Assembly (NCBI RefSeq): GCF_900637025.1
Contig: NZ_LR134336.1
Span: 512,001 to 576,000 of the forward strand
Origin: Streptococcus oralis ATCC 35037
GTDB lineage: Bacteria; Bacillota; Bacilli; Lactobacillales; Streptococcaceae
Length of the DNA: 64,000 nucleotides
Direction: 5' to 3'
How positions within the stretch are numbered: the stretch's first letter is position 1; every line of letters begins with the position of its first letter. The notes under the pieces were generated by a model. It saw only the letters and a list, made by a program, of their open reading frames with translations, had not been told where the DNA came from and did no database searches. The translations under genes and the position numbers were made by a program. Shown piece by piece: positions 1-8,207 of this stretch.

Positions 1-599
1 ATGACGTCATGAAAGAGTTGAATGGTATCAGTGGTATTAACTGGAAGAGCTACACACTTGTGAAGAGCTCCTCTAACTACCCAGCTCTAGAGCAATCCAT
101 CTCTGGTATGTACAAGATGGCCAACCTCCTCTTCTGGGGTAGCTTGAGCTTCTCAGTTCTTCTCCTTGCACTCTTGCTCAGTCTTTGGATCAATGCTCGT
201 CGCAAGGAAGTGGGAATTCTCCTCTCTATCGGTCTCAAGCAGGCAAGTATCTTGGGGCAATTCATCACCGAATCGATTTTGATTGCCATTCCTGCTCTTG
301 TTTCGGCTTACTTCCTAGCCAACTACACAGCCCGTGCCATCGGAAATACTGTTCTTGCCAATGTCACTTCAGGTGTTGCCAAGCAAGCCAGCAAGGCTGC
401 TCAAGCCTCTAATCTTGGTGGTGGTGCAGAAGTAGATGGCTTTAGCAAGACCTTGTCGAGCCTAGACATTTCCATTCAGACATCAGACTTCATCATCGTC
501 TTTGTCCTTGCTCTGGTTCTAGTGGTTCTCGTTATGGCGCTTGCCTCAAGCAATCTCCTTAGAAAACAACCAAAAGAGCTCTTGCTCGATAGTGAATAA
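1..599 (+). CDS. vex3: Vex3 ABC transporter permease, C-terminal part (5' end outside window)
   Basis: This is the last ~199 codons of a MacB/FtsX-type permease. The frame stays open to the left edge (Asp-Val precede the first Met), so the Met at position 9 is not the true start. Three hydrophobic segments are visible: one before a cytoplasmic NARRKEVGIL loop that is typical of FtsX-like permeases, one after it, and one near the C-terminus. The end reads LLRKQPKELLLDSE. The vncR-vncS pair directly downstream matches the pneumococcal vex123-vncRS locus, where Vex1/2/3 form an exporter that has been linked to a secreted peptide. The family is secure; the name rests on context and remembered sequence. 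Confidence 0.9.
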   Translation, partial: DVMKELNGISGINWKSYTLVKSSSNYPALEQSISGMYKMANLLFWGSLSFSVLLLALLLSLWINARRKEVGILLSIGLKQASILGQFITESILIAIPALVSAYFLANYTARAIGNTVLANVTSGVAKQASKAAQASNLGGGAEVDGFSKTLSSLDISIQTSDFIIVFVLALVLVVLVMALASSNLLRKQPKELLLDSE

Positions 600-606
600 A
601 AAACTT

Positions 607-652
607 GCTACCTATTCTCCCCTAAATGGGGTATAATATAGGTAGCATTTTT
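607..652 (+). terminator. Terminator after vex3
   Basis: A 9-bp perfect stem (607-615 with 638-646) encloses a second CCCC/GGGG stem (619-622 with 628-631) and is followed by ATTTTTA. A TATAAT lies inside the 3' half (632-637), so the element could also contribute to vncR transcription, but no well-spaced -35 was found. Confidence 0.75.
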
Positions 653-741
653 ATCTATTTCATCTTGATAAGGACTCTACCTATCAGGATGAAACAGAGA
701 AGATTTACAAGAAATTTAAAGGAATGTGAAACGTTTTTTCT

Positions 742-1398
742 ATGAAAATTTTAATTGTAGAAGATGAAGAGATGATCCGTGAGGGGATCAGTGACTATTT
801 GACGGATTGTGGTTATGAGACCATTCAGGCTGCGGACGGTGAGGAAGCTCTAGAACAATTTTCCAGCTATGAAGTAGCACTAGTTTTACTGGATATCCAG
901 ATGCCCAAGCTCAATGGTTTAGAAGTCCTAGCTGAGATTCGTAAAACCAGTCAGGTTCCTGTCTTGATGTTGACTGCCTTTCAGGATGAAGAATACAAGA
1001 TGAGTGCCTTTGCTTCTCTGGCAGATGGCTATCTGGAAAAGCCCTTCTCACTCTCCCTTTTAAAAGTGAGAGTAGATGCGATTTTCAAGCGCTACTACGA
1101 TACGGGACGAATCTTCTCCTATAAGAATACCAAGGTGGACTTTGAGAGCTACAGTGCAAGCCTAGCAGGCGAGGAAGTGGCTATCAATGCTAAAGAGTTA
1201 GAAATTTTGGACTATCTGGTGAAAAATGAAGGACGGGCCTTGACTCGATCTCAGATAATCGATGCTGTCTGGAAGGTGACAGATGAGGTGCCTTTTGACC
1301 GTGTTATTGATGTTTACATCAAGGAACTGCGGAAAAAGCTAGACTTGGATTGTATCCTCACTGTGCGTAATGTTGGTTATAAATTGGAGCGAAAATGA
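742..1398 (+). CDS. vncR: Response regulator VncR
   Basis: OmpR/PhoB-type DNA-binding response regulator of 218 residues. The N-terminal receiver domain has an acidic pocket (EDEE near residues 7-10), the phosphoacceptor Asp51 in LLDIQMP, and a conserved Lys in YLEKPF. The C-terminal winged helix (about 125-218) carries the typical RVIDVYIKELRKKL recognition region. The start is the ATG at 742; its upstream ribosome-binding site is weak. The stop overlaps the vncS start (ATGA), so the two are co-translated. It pairs with VncS next to the vex exporter. Its DNA targets cannot be read from this sequence. Confidence 0.92.
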   Translation: MKILIVEDEEMIREGISDYLTDCGYETIQAADGEEALEQFSSYEVALVLLDIQMPKLNGLEVLAEIRKTSQVPVLMLTAFQDEEYKMSAFASLADGYLEKPFSLSLLKVRVDAIFKRYYDTGRIFSYKNTKVDFESYSASLAGEEVAINAKELEILDYLVKNEGRALTRSQIIDAVWKVTDEVPFDRVIDVYIKELRKKLDLDCILTVRNVGYKLERK

Positions 1399-2723
1399 AA
1401 CGAACAGGTCTATTTACTAAAATATTTATCTATACCTTCTCGATTTTTAGTGTTCTGGTTATTTGTCTTCATTTAGCCATTTATTTTCTCTTTCCATCAA
1501 CTTATCTAAGTCATCGTCAGGAAACCATTGGCCAGAAAGCGACAGCCATTGCCCAGTCCCTAGAAGGGAAAGATAGGCAGAGTATCGAGCAAGTGTTGGA
1601 CTTGTATTCCCAGACTAGTGATATCAAGGGGGCTGTTAAGGGAGAGATGACCGAGGACAAGTTGGAGGTCAAGGACAATCTTCCTCTGGACACGAATCGC
1701 CAGACCACCTCTCTCTTTATCGAGGAGCGTGAGGTGACAACCCAAGATGGTAGCACTATGACACTTCAATTTCTAGCTTCGATGGACCTGCAAAAGGAAG
1801 CGGAGCAGATTAGTCTCCAGTTTCTCCCCTATACCTTACTGGCATCCTTTCTGATTTCCCTCTTGGTGGCCTACATCTATGCTCGGACCATTGTTGCGCC
1901 GATCTTGGAAATCAAGCGGGTGACCCGTCGGATGATGGACCTGGATGCTCAAGTGCGGTTGCGCGTGGACTCTAAGGATGAGATCGGTGATCTTAAGGAA
2001 CAAATCAATAGCCTTTACCAGCATCTTTTGACTGTCATTGCGGACTTGCATGACAAGAATGAAGCCATTCTCCAGTTAGAAAAAATGAAGGTTGAATTCC
2101 TACGAGGGGCCTCTCATGAATTGAAAACACCTCTGGCTAGTCTCAAAATCCTAATCGAAAATATGAAAGAAAATATCGGTCGTTATAAAGATAGAGACCA
2201 CTATCTGGGAGTTGCCTTGGGGATTGTGGATGACCTCAGTCACCACGTTCTTCAGATACTTTCTCTTTCTTCGGTCCAGGAATTGCGAGAGGAGAAGGAA
2301 AACATCGACCTACTCCAAATGACGCAAACTCTGGTTAAGGATTATACTTTACTAGCCAAGGAAAGAAAAGTTCAGATAGACATTAGCTTGTCCCATCAGC
2401 AGGCTTACATAAACCCATCTGTCATGAAGTTGATTCTATCGAATCTCATCAGCAATGCTATCAAGCACTCCACTTCAGGTGGCCTGGTCCGCATTGGCGA
2501 TAGAGAAGGAGAACTCTTTATCGAGAATAGCTGTAGTCCTGAAGAACAAGAAAAATTGGCTCAGTCTTTTTCTGGCAATGCTAGTCGCAAGGCCAAGGGT
2601 TCAGGAATGGGGCTCTTTGTGGTCAAAAGTTTATTAGAACACGAGAAATTACCTTATCATTTTGAGATGCAAGATGATCGTTTGACCTTCTTCATGTCTT
2701 ATCCTAAAGTCGATCAAGACTAA
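1395..2723 (+). CDS. vncS: Sensor histidine kinase VncS
   Basis: Membrane histidine kinase of 442 residues. A transmembrane segment lies near residues 10-32, an extracellular sensor loop follows to about 145, and a second transmembrane segment spans about 147-168. Next come a HAMP-like linker (IVAPILEIKRVTRRM), the DHp helix with phosphoacceptor His241 in SHELKTPLASL, and the catalytic domain with an N-box (LISNAIKHS) and G-box (GSGMGLFVV). It overlaps vncR by four bases and is expected to phosphorylate it. Pneumococcal literature discusses the system around vancomycin tolerance, which has been disputed. Confidence 0.92.
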   Translation: MKRTGLFTKIFIYTFSIFSVLVICLHLAIYFLFPSTYLSHRQETIGQKATAIAQSLEGKDRQSIEQVLDLYSQTSDIKGAVKGEMTEDKLEVKDNLPLDTNRQTTSLFIEEREVTTQDGSTMTLQFLASMDLQKEAEQISLQFLPYTLLASFLISLLVAYIYARTIVAPILEIKRVTRRMMDLDAQVRLRVDSKDEIGDLKEQINSLYQHLLTVIADLHDKNEAILQLEKMKVEFLRGASHELKTPLASLKILIENMKENIGRYKDRDHYLGVALGIVDDLSHHVLQILSLSSVQELREEKENIDLLQMTQTLVKDYTLLAKERKVQIDISLSHQQAYINPSVMKLILSNLISNAIKHSTSGGLVRIGDREGELFIENSCSPEEQEKLAQSFSGNASRKAKGSGMGLFVVKSLLEHEKLPYHFEMQDDRLTFFMSYPKVDQD

Positions 2724-2805
2724 GGGAAAGAAAGGGTTTACATTGATTGAGTTGGAAGAAATTCAATCTAAAGTATGGGAAAAACTAGCTTTTTTTGTCA
2801 AAAAG

Positions 2806-2814
2806 TGATAAAAT
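2806..2814 (+). promoter_or_regulatory. Extended -10 promoter of fba
   Basis: TG-A-TAAAAT is an extended -10 motif with no good -35 at 17 bp. Transcription would start near 2821. A small TGGGA/TCCCA hairpin (2827-2838) then forms just upstream of the AGGAGG ribosome-binding site of fba. Confidence 0.55.
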
Positions 2815-2862
2815 GAACAATGTAAATGGGATGTCCCAAAAAATATATAGGAGGCCTGACAA

Positions 2863-3744
2863 ATGGCAATCGTTTCAGCAGAAAAATTTGTCCAAGCAGC
2901 TCGTGACAACGGTTATGCAGTTGGTGGATTTAACACAAACAACCTTGAGTGGACTCAAGCTATCTTGCGTGCAGCAGAAGCTAAAAAAGCTCCAGTTTTG
3001 ATCCAAACTTCAATGGGTGCTGCTAAATACATGGGTGGTTACAAAGTTGCTCGCAACTTGATCGCTAACCTTGTTGAGTCAATGGGTATTACTGTACCAG
3101 TAGCTATCCACCTTGACCACGGTCACTACGAAGATGCACTTGAGTGTATCGAAGTTGGTTACACTTCAATCATGTTTGACGGTTCACACCTTCCAGTTGA
3201 AGAAAACCTTAAATTGGCTAAAGACGTTGTTGAAAAAGCACACGCTAAAGGTATCTCAGTAGAAGCTGAAGTTGGTACTATTGGTGGTGAAGAAGACGGT
3301 ATCATCGGTAAAGGTGAATTGGCTCCAATCGAAGACGCTAAAGCAATGGTTGCAACTGGTATTGACTTCTTGGCAGCTGGTATCGGTAACATCCACGGTC
3401 CATACCCAGCAAACTGGGAAGGTCTTGACCTTGACCACTTGAAGAAATTGACTGAAGCTCTTCCAGGCTTCCCAATCGTATTGCACGGTGGATCAGGTAT
3501 TCCTGATGAGCAAATCCAAGCAGCTATCAAACTTGGTGTTGCGAAGGTTAACGTTAACACTGAATGCCAAATCGCATTCGCTAACGCAACTCGTAAATTT
3601 GCTCGTGACTACGAAGCAAACGAAGCTGAATACGACAAGAAGAAACTCTTCGACCCACGTAAATTCTTGGCTGACGGTGTAAAAGCTATCCAAGCATCAG
3701 TTGAAGAACGTATCGACGTATTCGGTTCAGAAGGTAAAGCATAA
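2863..3744 (+). CDS. fba: Class II fructose-1,6-bisphosphate aldolase
   Basis: Cytosolic glycolytic enzyme of 293 residues that splits fructose-1,6-bisphosphate into dihydroxyacetone phosphate and glyceraldehyde-3-phosphate. It is the zinc-dependent class II form: HLDHGH carries the metal-binding and catalytic His/Asp, and EAEVGTIGGEED, GNIHGPY and LHGGSG are family signatures. A strong AGGAGG lies eight bases before the ATG. Codon use is biased to a few preferred codons (GGT, GTT, GAA, AAA), typical of a highly expressed streptococcal gene and clearly different from the flanking vncS and hydrolase genes. It is monocistronic, between its own promoter and terminator. Confidence 0.98.
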   Translation: MAIVSAEKFVQAARDNGYAVGGFNTNNLEWTQAILRAAEAKKAPVLIQTSMGAAKYMGGYKVARNLIANLVESMGITVPVAIHLDHGHYEDALECIEVGYTSIMFDGSHLPVEENLKLAKDVVEKAHAKGISVEAEVGTIGGEEDGIIGKGELAPIEDAKAMVATGIDFLAAGIGNIHGPYPANWEGLDLDHLKKLTEALPGFPIVLHGGSGIPDEQIQAAIKLGVAKVNVNTECQIAFANATRKFARDYEANEAEYDKKKLFDPRKFLADGVKAIQASVEERIDVFGSEGKA

Positions 3745-3766
3745 TCTAGCTGAACAATACAGATGA

Positions 3767-3792
3767 AACCTGCCCATTGGGTGGGTTTTTTG
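3767..3792 (+). terminator. Terminator of fba
   Basis: A 9-bp stem (3767-3775 with 3779-3787, two G-U pairs) with a 3-nt loop runs into a T-rich tract. Confidence 0.85.
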
Positions 3793-3838
3793 GTTTGTGA
3801 ATATATAGCCAATATACTGTAGAAGAACCAATCTTAAG

Positions 3839-3867
3839 TTGCTAAAAGGTTCTATTTTTTGTACAAT
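3839..3867 (+). promoter_or_regulatory. Promoter of the hydrolase gene
   Basis: TTGCTA (3839-3844), a 17-bp spacer and TACAAT (3862-3867). The expected transcription start, seven bases after the -10, is 3874, the A of the likely ATG. Confidence 0.65.
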
Positions 3868-3873
3868 AATGCT

Positions 3874-4806
3874 ATGAAAATACTGAAAAAATGGTGTTTT
3901 GGCTTCATTAGTTTGCTTCTTTTGTTTTTACTCGCTACATTCATCTTTCACCGTATCTGTTTGGAAAAGGAAGAAGCCTCACTGACACCTATTGGGCAAC
4001 AAGTTCTCGTCAATGGACATCAAATAAATGTTTATGTTGAGGGGGATGGTCCTGAGACTATAGTAGTTCTCTCAGGTGCTGGTATTGCTTCTCCTATATT
4101 GGATTTTAAAGAAGTATCGGAATCCTTATCGAAACGGTATAAGGTAGTTATCGTGGAGCGGGTGGGATATGGTTATAGTGATGATAGCAATCATTCAAGA
4201 GATGTGATGGAGGTTTTGTCTGAGACTCGCCAAGCACTTTCGCAAGCAAATATCACAGGGCCGTTTATCATTCTATCTCATTCCATGGCTAGTCTAGAGA
4301 GTTTGGCTTGGCAAGAGAAGTATCCTGATGAAGTGAAAGCCTTGATTGGTCTGGATTGGGCACTGCCGTCAAGTTATGAGAATTTAAAGGATAATCAGGC
4401 CTTGCTCACTGTGGCATATTGGAGCAGTAAGATTGGGTTATTACGTTATTTCCCTGAATCCTTTTATATAAAAAATCAAACTCTGACCGAGAGTGAACGA
4501 AAACAATATAAACTTCTAGCTTATAAGCAGTTGATGTCACAAGCTATGCTTCATGAATCCCAAACGGTAAAGGAAAATGCCAAGAAAGTTCCCTCAAACA
4601 TTAATCCGAAAATTCCCACCTTACTACTGGTGTCTAACGGAAAAGGCACTGGTTTTAGCCAATTTGAGTGGCAACGTTATGCAGAGAGATTTGCAAGCGA
4701 CCAGTCTAATGTTCAAGTCGTCTATATGGATGCGCCACACGATCTCTATCATTATCAAAGTCATGAAATAGTTTCGCAGATTGAAGATTTTTTAAAGAGT
4801 AATTGA
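3874..4806 (+). CDS. Membrane-anchored alpha/beta hydrolase
   Basis: Predicted alpha/beta-hydrolase of about 310 residues with an N-terminal hydrophobic anchor (roughly residues 8-26), so the catalytic part is probably outside the membrane. The nucleophile elbow reads LSHSMAS, a variant of G-x-S-x-G with Ser and Ala where Gly is usual. An oxyanion-loop-like VVLSGAG lies before it, and a C-terminal DAPHDLYHY supplies the probable catalytic His. A TTG 15 bases upstream is also in frame, but the ATG is preferred because it coincides with the predicted transcription start and no Shine-Dalgarno is present for either. Substrate unknown. It stands alone between two terminators. Confidence 0.75.
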   Translation: MKILKKWCFGFISLLLLFLLATFIFHRICLEKEEASLTPIGQQVLVNGHQINVYVEGDGPETIVVLSGAGIASPILDFKEVSESLSKRYKVVIVERVGYGYSDDSNHSRDVMEVLSETRQALSQANITGPFIILSHSMASLESLAWQEKYPDEVKALIGLDWALPSSYENLKDNQALLTVAYWSSKIGLLRYFPESFYIKNQTLTESERKQYKLLAYKQLMSQAMLHESQTVKENAKKVPSNINPKIPTLLLVSNGKGTGFSQFEWQRYAERFASDQSNVQVVYMDAPHDLYHYQSHEIVSQIEDFLKSN

Positions 4807-4914
4807 TGGTTTAGAGATTTTTTTAATTTTAGACTGATGACTCTAATTAAATAATGAAGGATTAACAGTAGAATCGTAAATTTTTTCGGTAAAAAAATTC
4901 TTTTTCTTACCAAC

Positions 4915-4943
4915 AAACCTGCCCTTCTGGGCAGGTTTTCTTT
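4915..4943 (+). terminator. Terminator after the hydrolase gene
   Basis: A perfect 10-bp stem (4915-4924 with 4929-4938), 4-nt loop and TTTT follow. The 5' arm, AAACCTGCCC, is identical to that of the fba terminator 1.15 kb upstream. The rest of the gap 4807-5178 holds only the promoter and cre site listed next. Confidence 0.88.
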
Positions 4944-5024
4944 GTATTATAAGGAAACGATGAAACCAGAATTTTTGATTAAAACTATTATTTTAAGAGT
5001 GAAATTTCTAATTTCATAATCCAT

Positions 5025-5063
5025 AGGCAAACGCTTGCATTCCATTTTTTATTGGACTATAAT
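5025..5063 (+). promoter_or_regulatory. Promoter with overlapping cre-like site for the ABC exporter
   Basis: TTGCAT (5035-5040), 17 bp and TATAAT (5058-5063) form a near-ideal sigma-A promoter. A 15-mer at 5025-5039 matches the catabolite-response consensus WTGNAANCGNWNNCW with one mismatch (G for T at position 2) and contains the palindrome GCAAACGCTTGC-like core. It covers the -35, where CcpA would repress. Inference only. Confidence 0.65.
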
Positions 5064-5178
5064 AGGTTGGTATAAAGCCTTCTGTAATAATAAAATGTAG
5101 AAGGTGTAGAAAGTAAGGATTTAGAATGTTTGTAGTCAAAAACACAATGTTGCTATTCCTTGCGATAGGGAGATAGAT

Positions 5179-6171
5179 ATGGCAATGATAGAAGTGGAAC
5201 ATCTTCAGAAAAATTTTGTGAAGACAGTAAAGGAACCGGGGTTAAAGGGGGCTTTGCGCTCCTTTATTTATCCTGAAAAGCAGACCTTTGAAGCGGTTAA
5301 AGATTTGACCTTTGAAGTTCCAAAAGGCCAAATTTTAGGCTTTATCGGAGCAAATGGTGCTGGGAAGTCGACAACCATCAAAATGCTGACAGGAATTTTG
5401 AAACCGACATCTGGTTTTTGTCGGATTAATGGCAAGATTCCGCAGGACAATCGTCAAGATTATGTCAAGGATATTGGAGTTGTTTTTGGACAACGCACCC
5501 AGCTATGGTGGGATTTGGCTCTGCAAGAGACTTACACGGTCTTGAAAGAGATTTACGATGTGCCAGACTCGCTCTTTCATAAACGCATGGATTTTTTAAA
5601 TGAAGTCTTGGATTTGAAGGACTTTATCAAGGACCCCGTGCGGACTCTTTCACTAGGTCAACGGATGCGGGCGGATATTGCGGCTTCCTTGCTTCACAAT
5701 CCTAAAGTTCTCTTTTTAGATGAGCCGACCATTGGTTTGGACGTTTCGGTCAAGGATAACATTCGTCGGGCCATTACTCAGATCAATCAAGAGGAAGCAA
5801 CAACCATTCTCTTGACCACTCATGACCTGAGCGACATTGAGCAGCTTTGTGATCGAATTTTTATGATTGATAAGGGGCAAGAGATTTTTGATGGAACGGT
5901 TAGCCAGCTCAAGGAGACCTTTGGCAAGATGAAGACTCTTTCCTTTGAGCTGACGCCAGGTCAAAGTCATCTCGTCTCTCATTATGAAGGCTTGCCTGAT
6001 ATGACCATTGATAGACAAGGAAACAGTCTCAATATTGAATTCGATAGTTCCCGCTACCAGTCGGCTGAGATTATCAAGCAAACCCTGTCTGATTTTGAAA
6101 TTCGCGATTTGAAGATGCTGGATACGGATATTGAGGATATTATCCGTCGCTTCTATCGAAAGGAGCTCTAA
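5179..6171 (+). CDS. ABC-2 type exporter, ATP-binding protein
   Basis: ATPase subunit of 330 residues with Walker A (GANGAGKSTT, about residues 57-66), signature LSLGQRMRAD, Walker B VLFLDEPT and an H-loop in TTHDLSD. A ~100-residue C-terminal extension follows. The LSLGQ signature in place of LSGGQ, and the substrate-free architecture, match the ABC-2 subfamily that pairs with two dissimilar six-helix permeases (DUF990/viologen-exporter-like). A GGGAG ribosome-binding site precedes the ATG. It is first gene of a three-gene operon. Cargo unknown; export is likelier than import because no binding protein is encoded. Confidence 0.88.
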   Translation: MAMIEVEHLQKNFVKTVKEPGLKGALRSFIYPEKQTFEAVKDLTFEVPKGQILGFIGANGAGKSTTIKMLTGILKPTSGFCRINGKIPQDNRQDYVKDIGVVFGQRTQLWWDLALQETYTVLKEIYDVPDSLFHKRMDFLNEVLDLKDFIKDPVRTLSLGQRMRADIAASLLHNPKVLFLDEPTIGLDVSVKDNIRRAITQINQEEATTILLTTHDLSDIEQLCDRIFMIDKGQEIFDGTVSQLKETFGKMKTLSFELTPGQSHLVSHYEGLPDMTIDRQGNSLNIEFDSSRYQSAEIIKQTLSDFEIRDLKMLDTDIEDIIRRFYRKEL

Positions 6172-6172
6172 G

Positions 6173-6991
6173 ATGGTCAAATTGTGGAGACGTTATAAAC
6201 CCTTTATCAATGCAGGTGTTCAGGAGTTGATCACCTATCGAGTCAACTTTATTCTCTATCGGATTGGCGATGTCATGGGGGCTTTTGTCGCTTTTTATCT
6301 CTGGAAGGCTGTCTTTGATTCTTCGCAAGAGTCTTTGATTCAGGGTTTTAGTATGGCAGATATCACCCTCTACATCATTATGAGTTTTGTGACTAATCTT
6401 TTGACCAGGTCAGATAGCTCCTTTATGATTGGTGATGAGGTCAAGGACGGATCCATTATCATGCGCTTGCTGCGACCAGTGCATTTTGCGGCTTCTTACC
6501 TCTTTACGGAGCTTGGGTCCAAGTGGTTGATTTTTATCTCTGTTGGCCTGCCATTTTTAAGTGTCATTGTGTTGATGAAAATCTTATCTGGGCAAGGTAT
6601 TGTAGAAGTGTTGGGATTAACTATCCTTTATCTCTTTAGCTTGATGCTGGCCTACCTGATTAACTTTTTCTTTAATATCTGCTTTGGGTTTTCAGCCTTT
6701 GTGTTTAAAAATCTTTGGGGTTCCAATCTACTCAAGACTTCCATAGTGGCCTTTATGTCTGGAAGTCTGATTCCCTTGGCTTTCTTTCCAAAGCTTGTTT
6801 CAGATATTCTCTCCTTCTTGCCTTTCTCATCCTTGATCTACACTCCGGTCATGATCATTGTTGGGAAATACGATGCTAGTCAGATTCTTCAGGCCATCTT
6901 GCTACAGTTTTTCTGGCTCTTAGTGATGGTGGGCTTGTCTCAGTTGATTTGGAAACGAGTCCAGTCATTTATCACTATTCAAGGAGGTTAG
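6173..6991 (+). CDS. ABC-2 type exporter permease subunit 1
   Basis: Integral membrane protein of 272 residues with about six hydrophobic segments and no ATP-binding motifs. The ATG at 6173 is chosen over an earlier in-frame start inside the ATPase gene because AAAGGAG lies just upstream and the ATPase stop is at 6169-6171. The family is the ABC-2/DUF990 permease group, whose members form heterodimers with the product of the next gene. Cargo is not deducible. Confidence 0.85.
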   Translation: MVKLWRRYKPFINAGVQELITYRVNFILYRIGDVMGAFVAFYLWKAVFDSSQESLIQGFSMADITLYIIMSFVTNLLTRSDSSFMIGDEVKDGSIIMRLLRPVHFAASYLFTELGSKWLIFISVGLPFLSVIVLMKILSGQGIVEVLGLTILYLFSLMLAYLINFFFNICFGFSAFVFKNLWGSNLLKTSIVAFMSGSLIPLAFFPKLVSDILSFLPFSSLIYTPVMIIVGKYDASQILQAILLQFFWLLVMVGLSQLIWKRVQSFITIQGG

Positions 6992-6992
6992 T

Positions 6993-7778
6993 ATGAAAAA
7001 ATATCAACGCATGCATCTGATTTTTATCAGACAATACATCAAGCAAATCATGGAGTACAAGGTTGATTTTGTGGTTGGTGTCCTTGGAGTTTTTCTGACT
7101 CAAGGCCTGAACCTCTTGTTTCTCAATGTCATCTTTCAACACATTCCATCCTTAGAAGGCTGGACCTTCCAAGAGATTGCCTTTATCTATGGATTTTCCT
7201 TAATTCCCAAGGGACTGGACCATCTCTTTTTTGATAATCTTTGGGCACTGGGACAACGCTTAGTCCGAAAGGGAGAGTTTGACAAGTATCTAACTCGTCC
7301 TATCAATCCTCTTTTTCACATTCTGGTTGAGACCTTTCAGATTGATGCCTTGGGTGAACTATTGGTCGGTGGCATTTTACTAGGGACAACAGTATCAAGT
7401 ATTGCTTGGACTCTTCCCAAATTCTTGCTTTTCCTAGTCTGCATTCCTTTTGCGACCTTGATTTATACTTCCTTGAAAATCGCGACTGCCAGTATCGCCT
7501 TTTGGACCAAGCAGTCAGGCGCCATGATTTACATTTTCTATATGTTTAATGATTTTGCCAAGTATCCGATTTCTATTTACAATTCGCTTCTTCGTTGGTT
7601 GATTAGCTTTATCGTGCCTTTCGCCTTTACGGCCTACTATCCTGCCAGCTATTTCTTGCAGGACAAAGACGGGCTCTTTAACATCGGTGGTTTGATGTTG
7701 ATTTCCCTTGTCTTCTTTGTCATTTCTTTGAAACTATGGGACAAGGGCTTAGATGCCTACGAAAGTGCGGGTTCTTAA
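6993..7778 (+). CDS. ABC-2 type exporter permease subunit 2
   Basis: Integral membrane protein of 261 residues with roughly six membrane spans and a conserved-looking loop KGEFDKYLTRPINPLF, typical of the second permease of this exporter family. Its ATG lies one base after the stop of the previous gene, and the AAGGAGG ribosome-binding site sits in that gene's last codons, so translation is coupled. A terminator follows, ending the operon. Confidence 0.85.
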   Translation: MKKYQRMHLIFIRQYIKQIMEYKVDFVVGVLGVFLTQGLNLLFLNVIFQHIPSLEGWTFQEIAFIYGFSLIPKGLDHLFFDNLWALGQRLVRKGEFDKYLTRPINPLFHILVETFQIDALGELLVGGILLGTTVSSIAWTLPKFLLFLVCIPFATLIYTSLKIATASIAFWTKQSGAMIYIFYMFNDFAKYPISIYNSLLRWLISFIVPFAFTAYYPASYFLQDKDGLFNIGGLMLISLVFFVISLKLWDKGLDAYESAGS

Positions 7779-7819
7779 GAGATAAAATAGAATGAGAGTT
7801 AAAAATTAAATATGTTACA

Positions 7820-7851
7820 AACAACCGTTGAAAATTATTGCGGTTGTTTTT
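7820..7851 (+). terminator. Terminator of the ABC exporter operon
   Basis: AACAACCG (7820-7827) pairs with CGGTTGTT (7841-7848), followed by a T-run. The remainder of 7851-8036 is A+T-rich with no recognisable gene. Confidence 0.75.
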
Positions 7852-8036
7852 GCATGTTTATTAAGGCACGAATTCTATCCATACCCCTTTTTGCGATTTT
7901 GGTAGTTATTCCAGTTAATTGCTACTATTTTTGATGGTGTGAATGTGCTGATAATGTATCCCAGTTAACTACGAAAGTTTTGGGTTTATATTTTTTAATG
8001 TACATTAAAAAAAAAATTAATGCGTGTTAATTTTTC

Positions 8037-8065
8037 TTGACTTAAAATTTTTTAATTGATATACT
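8037..8065 (+). promoter_or_regulatory. Promoter of prtA
   Basis: TTGACT (8037-8042), 17 bp and TATACT (8060-8065), with TG one base before the -10 (8057-8058). This is strong by consensus. It leaves a leader of about 135 nt with no clear hairpin; a GAAGGA ribosome-binding site lies before the ATG at 8208. Confidence 0.75.
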
Positions 8066-8207
8066 ATTTTTCAGAGAGCTAACAATTATATATAAATGTA
8101 CTACTCTATCCCACTAGATAATACGTCATAAAACTTTTTATAACAAAGGCTAGCAAGGTTAAAGTTTTCTATCTATTGGGTTTAAAATAAAAAATGAAGG
8201 AATTATA

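Noticed and set aside
742-760. GAAACGTTTTTT just before vncR as a cre site
   Set aside because: At least two mismatches in fixed positions and it lies next to the start codon; too weak to call.
3159-3560. 133-codon open frame antisense to fba
   Set aside because: Mirrors the biased codon use of fba; no start signal or recognisable protein features.
5014-5202. Small minus-strand open frame upstream of the ABC exporter
   Set aside because: It covers the exporter promoter and its cre site and has no ribosome-binding site.
5716-6180. 154-codon antisense open frame within the ABC ATPase gene
   Set aside because: Fully overlaps a clear ABC ATPase on the other strand; no ribosome-binding site or homology.
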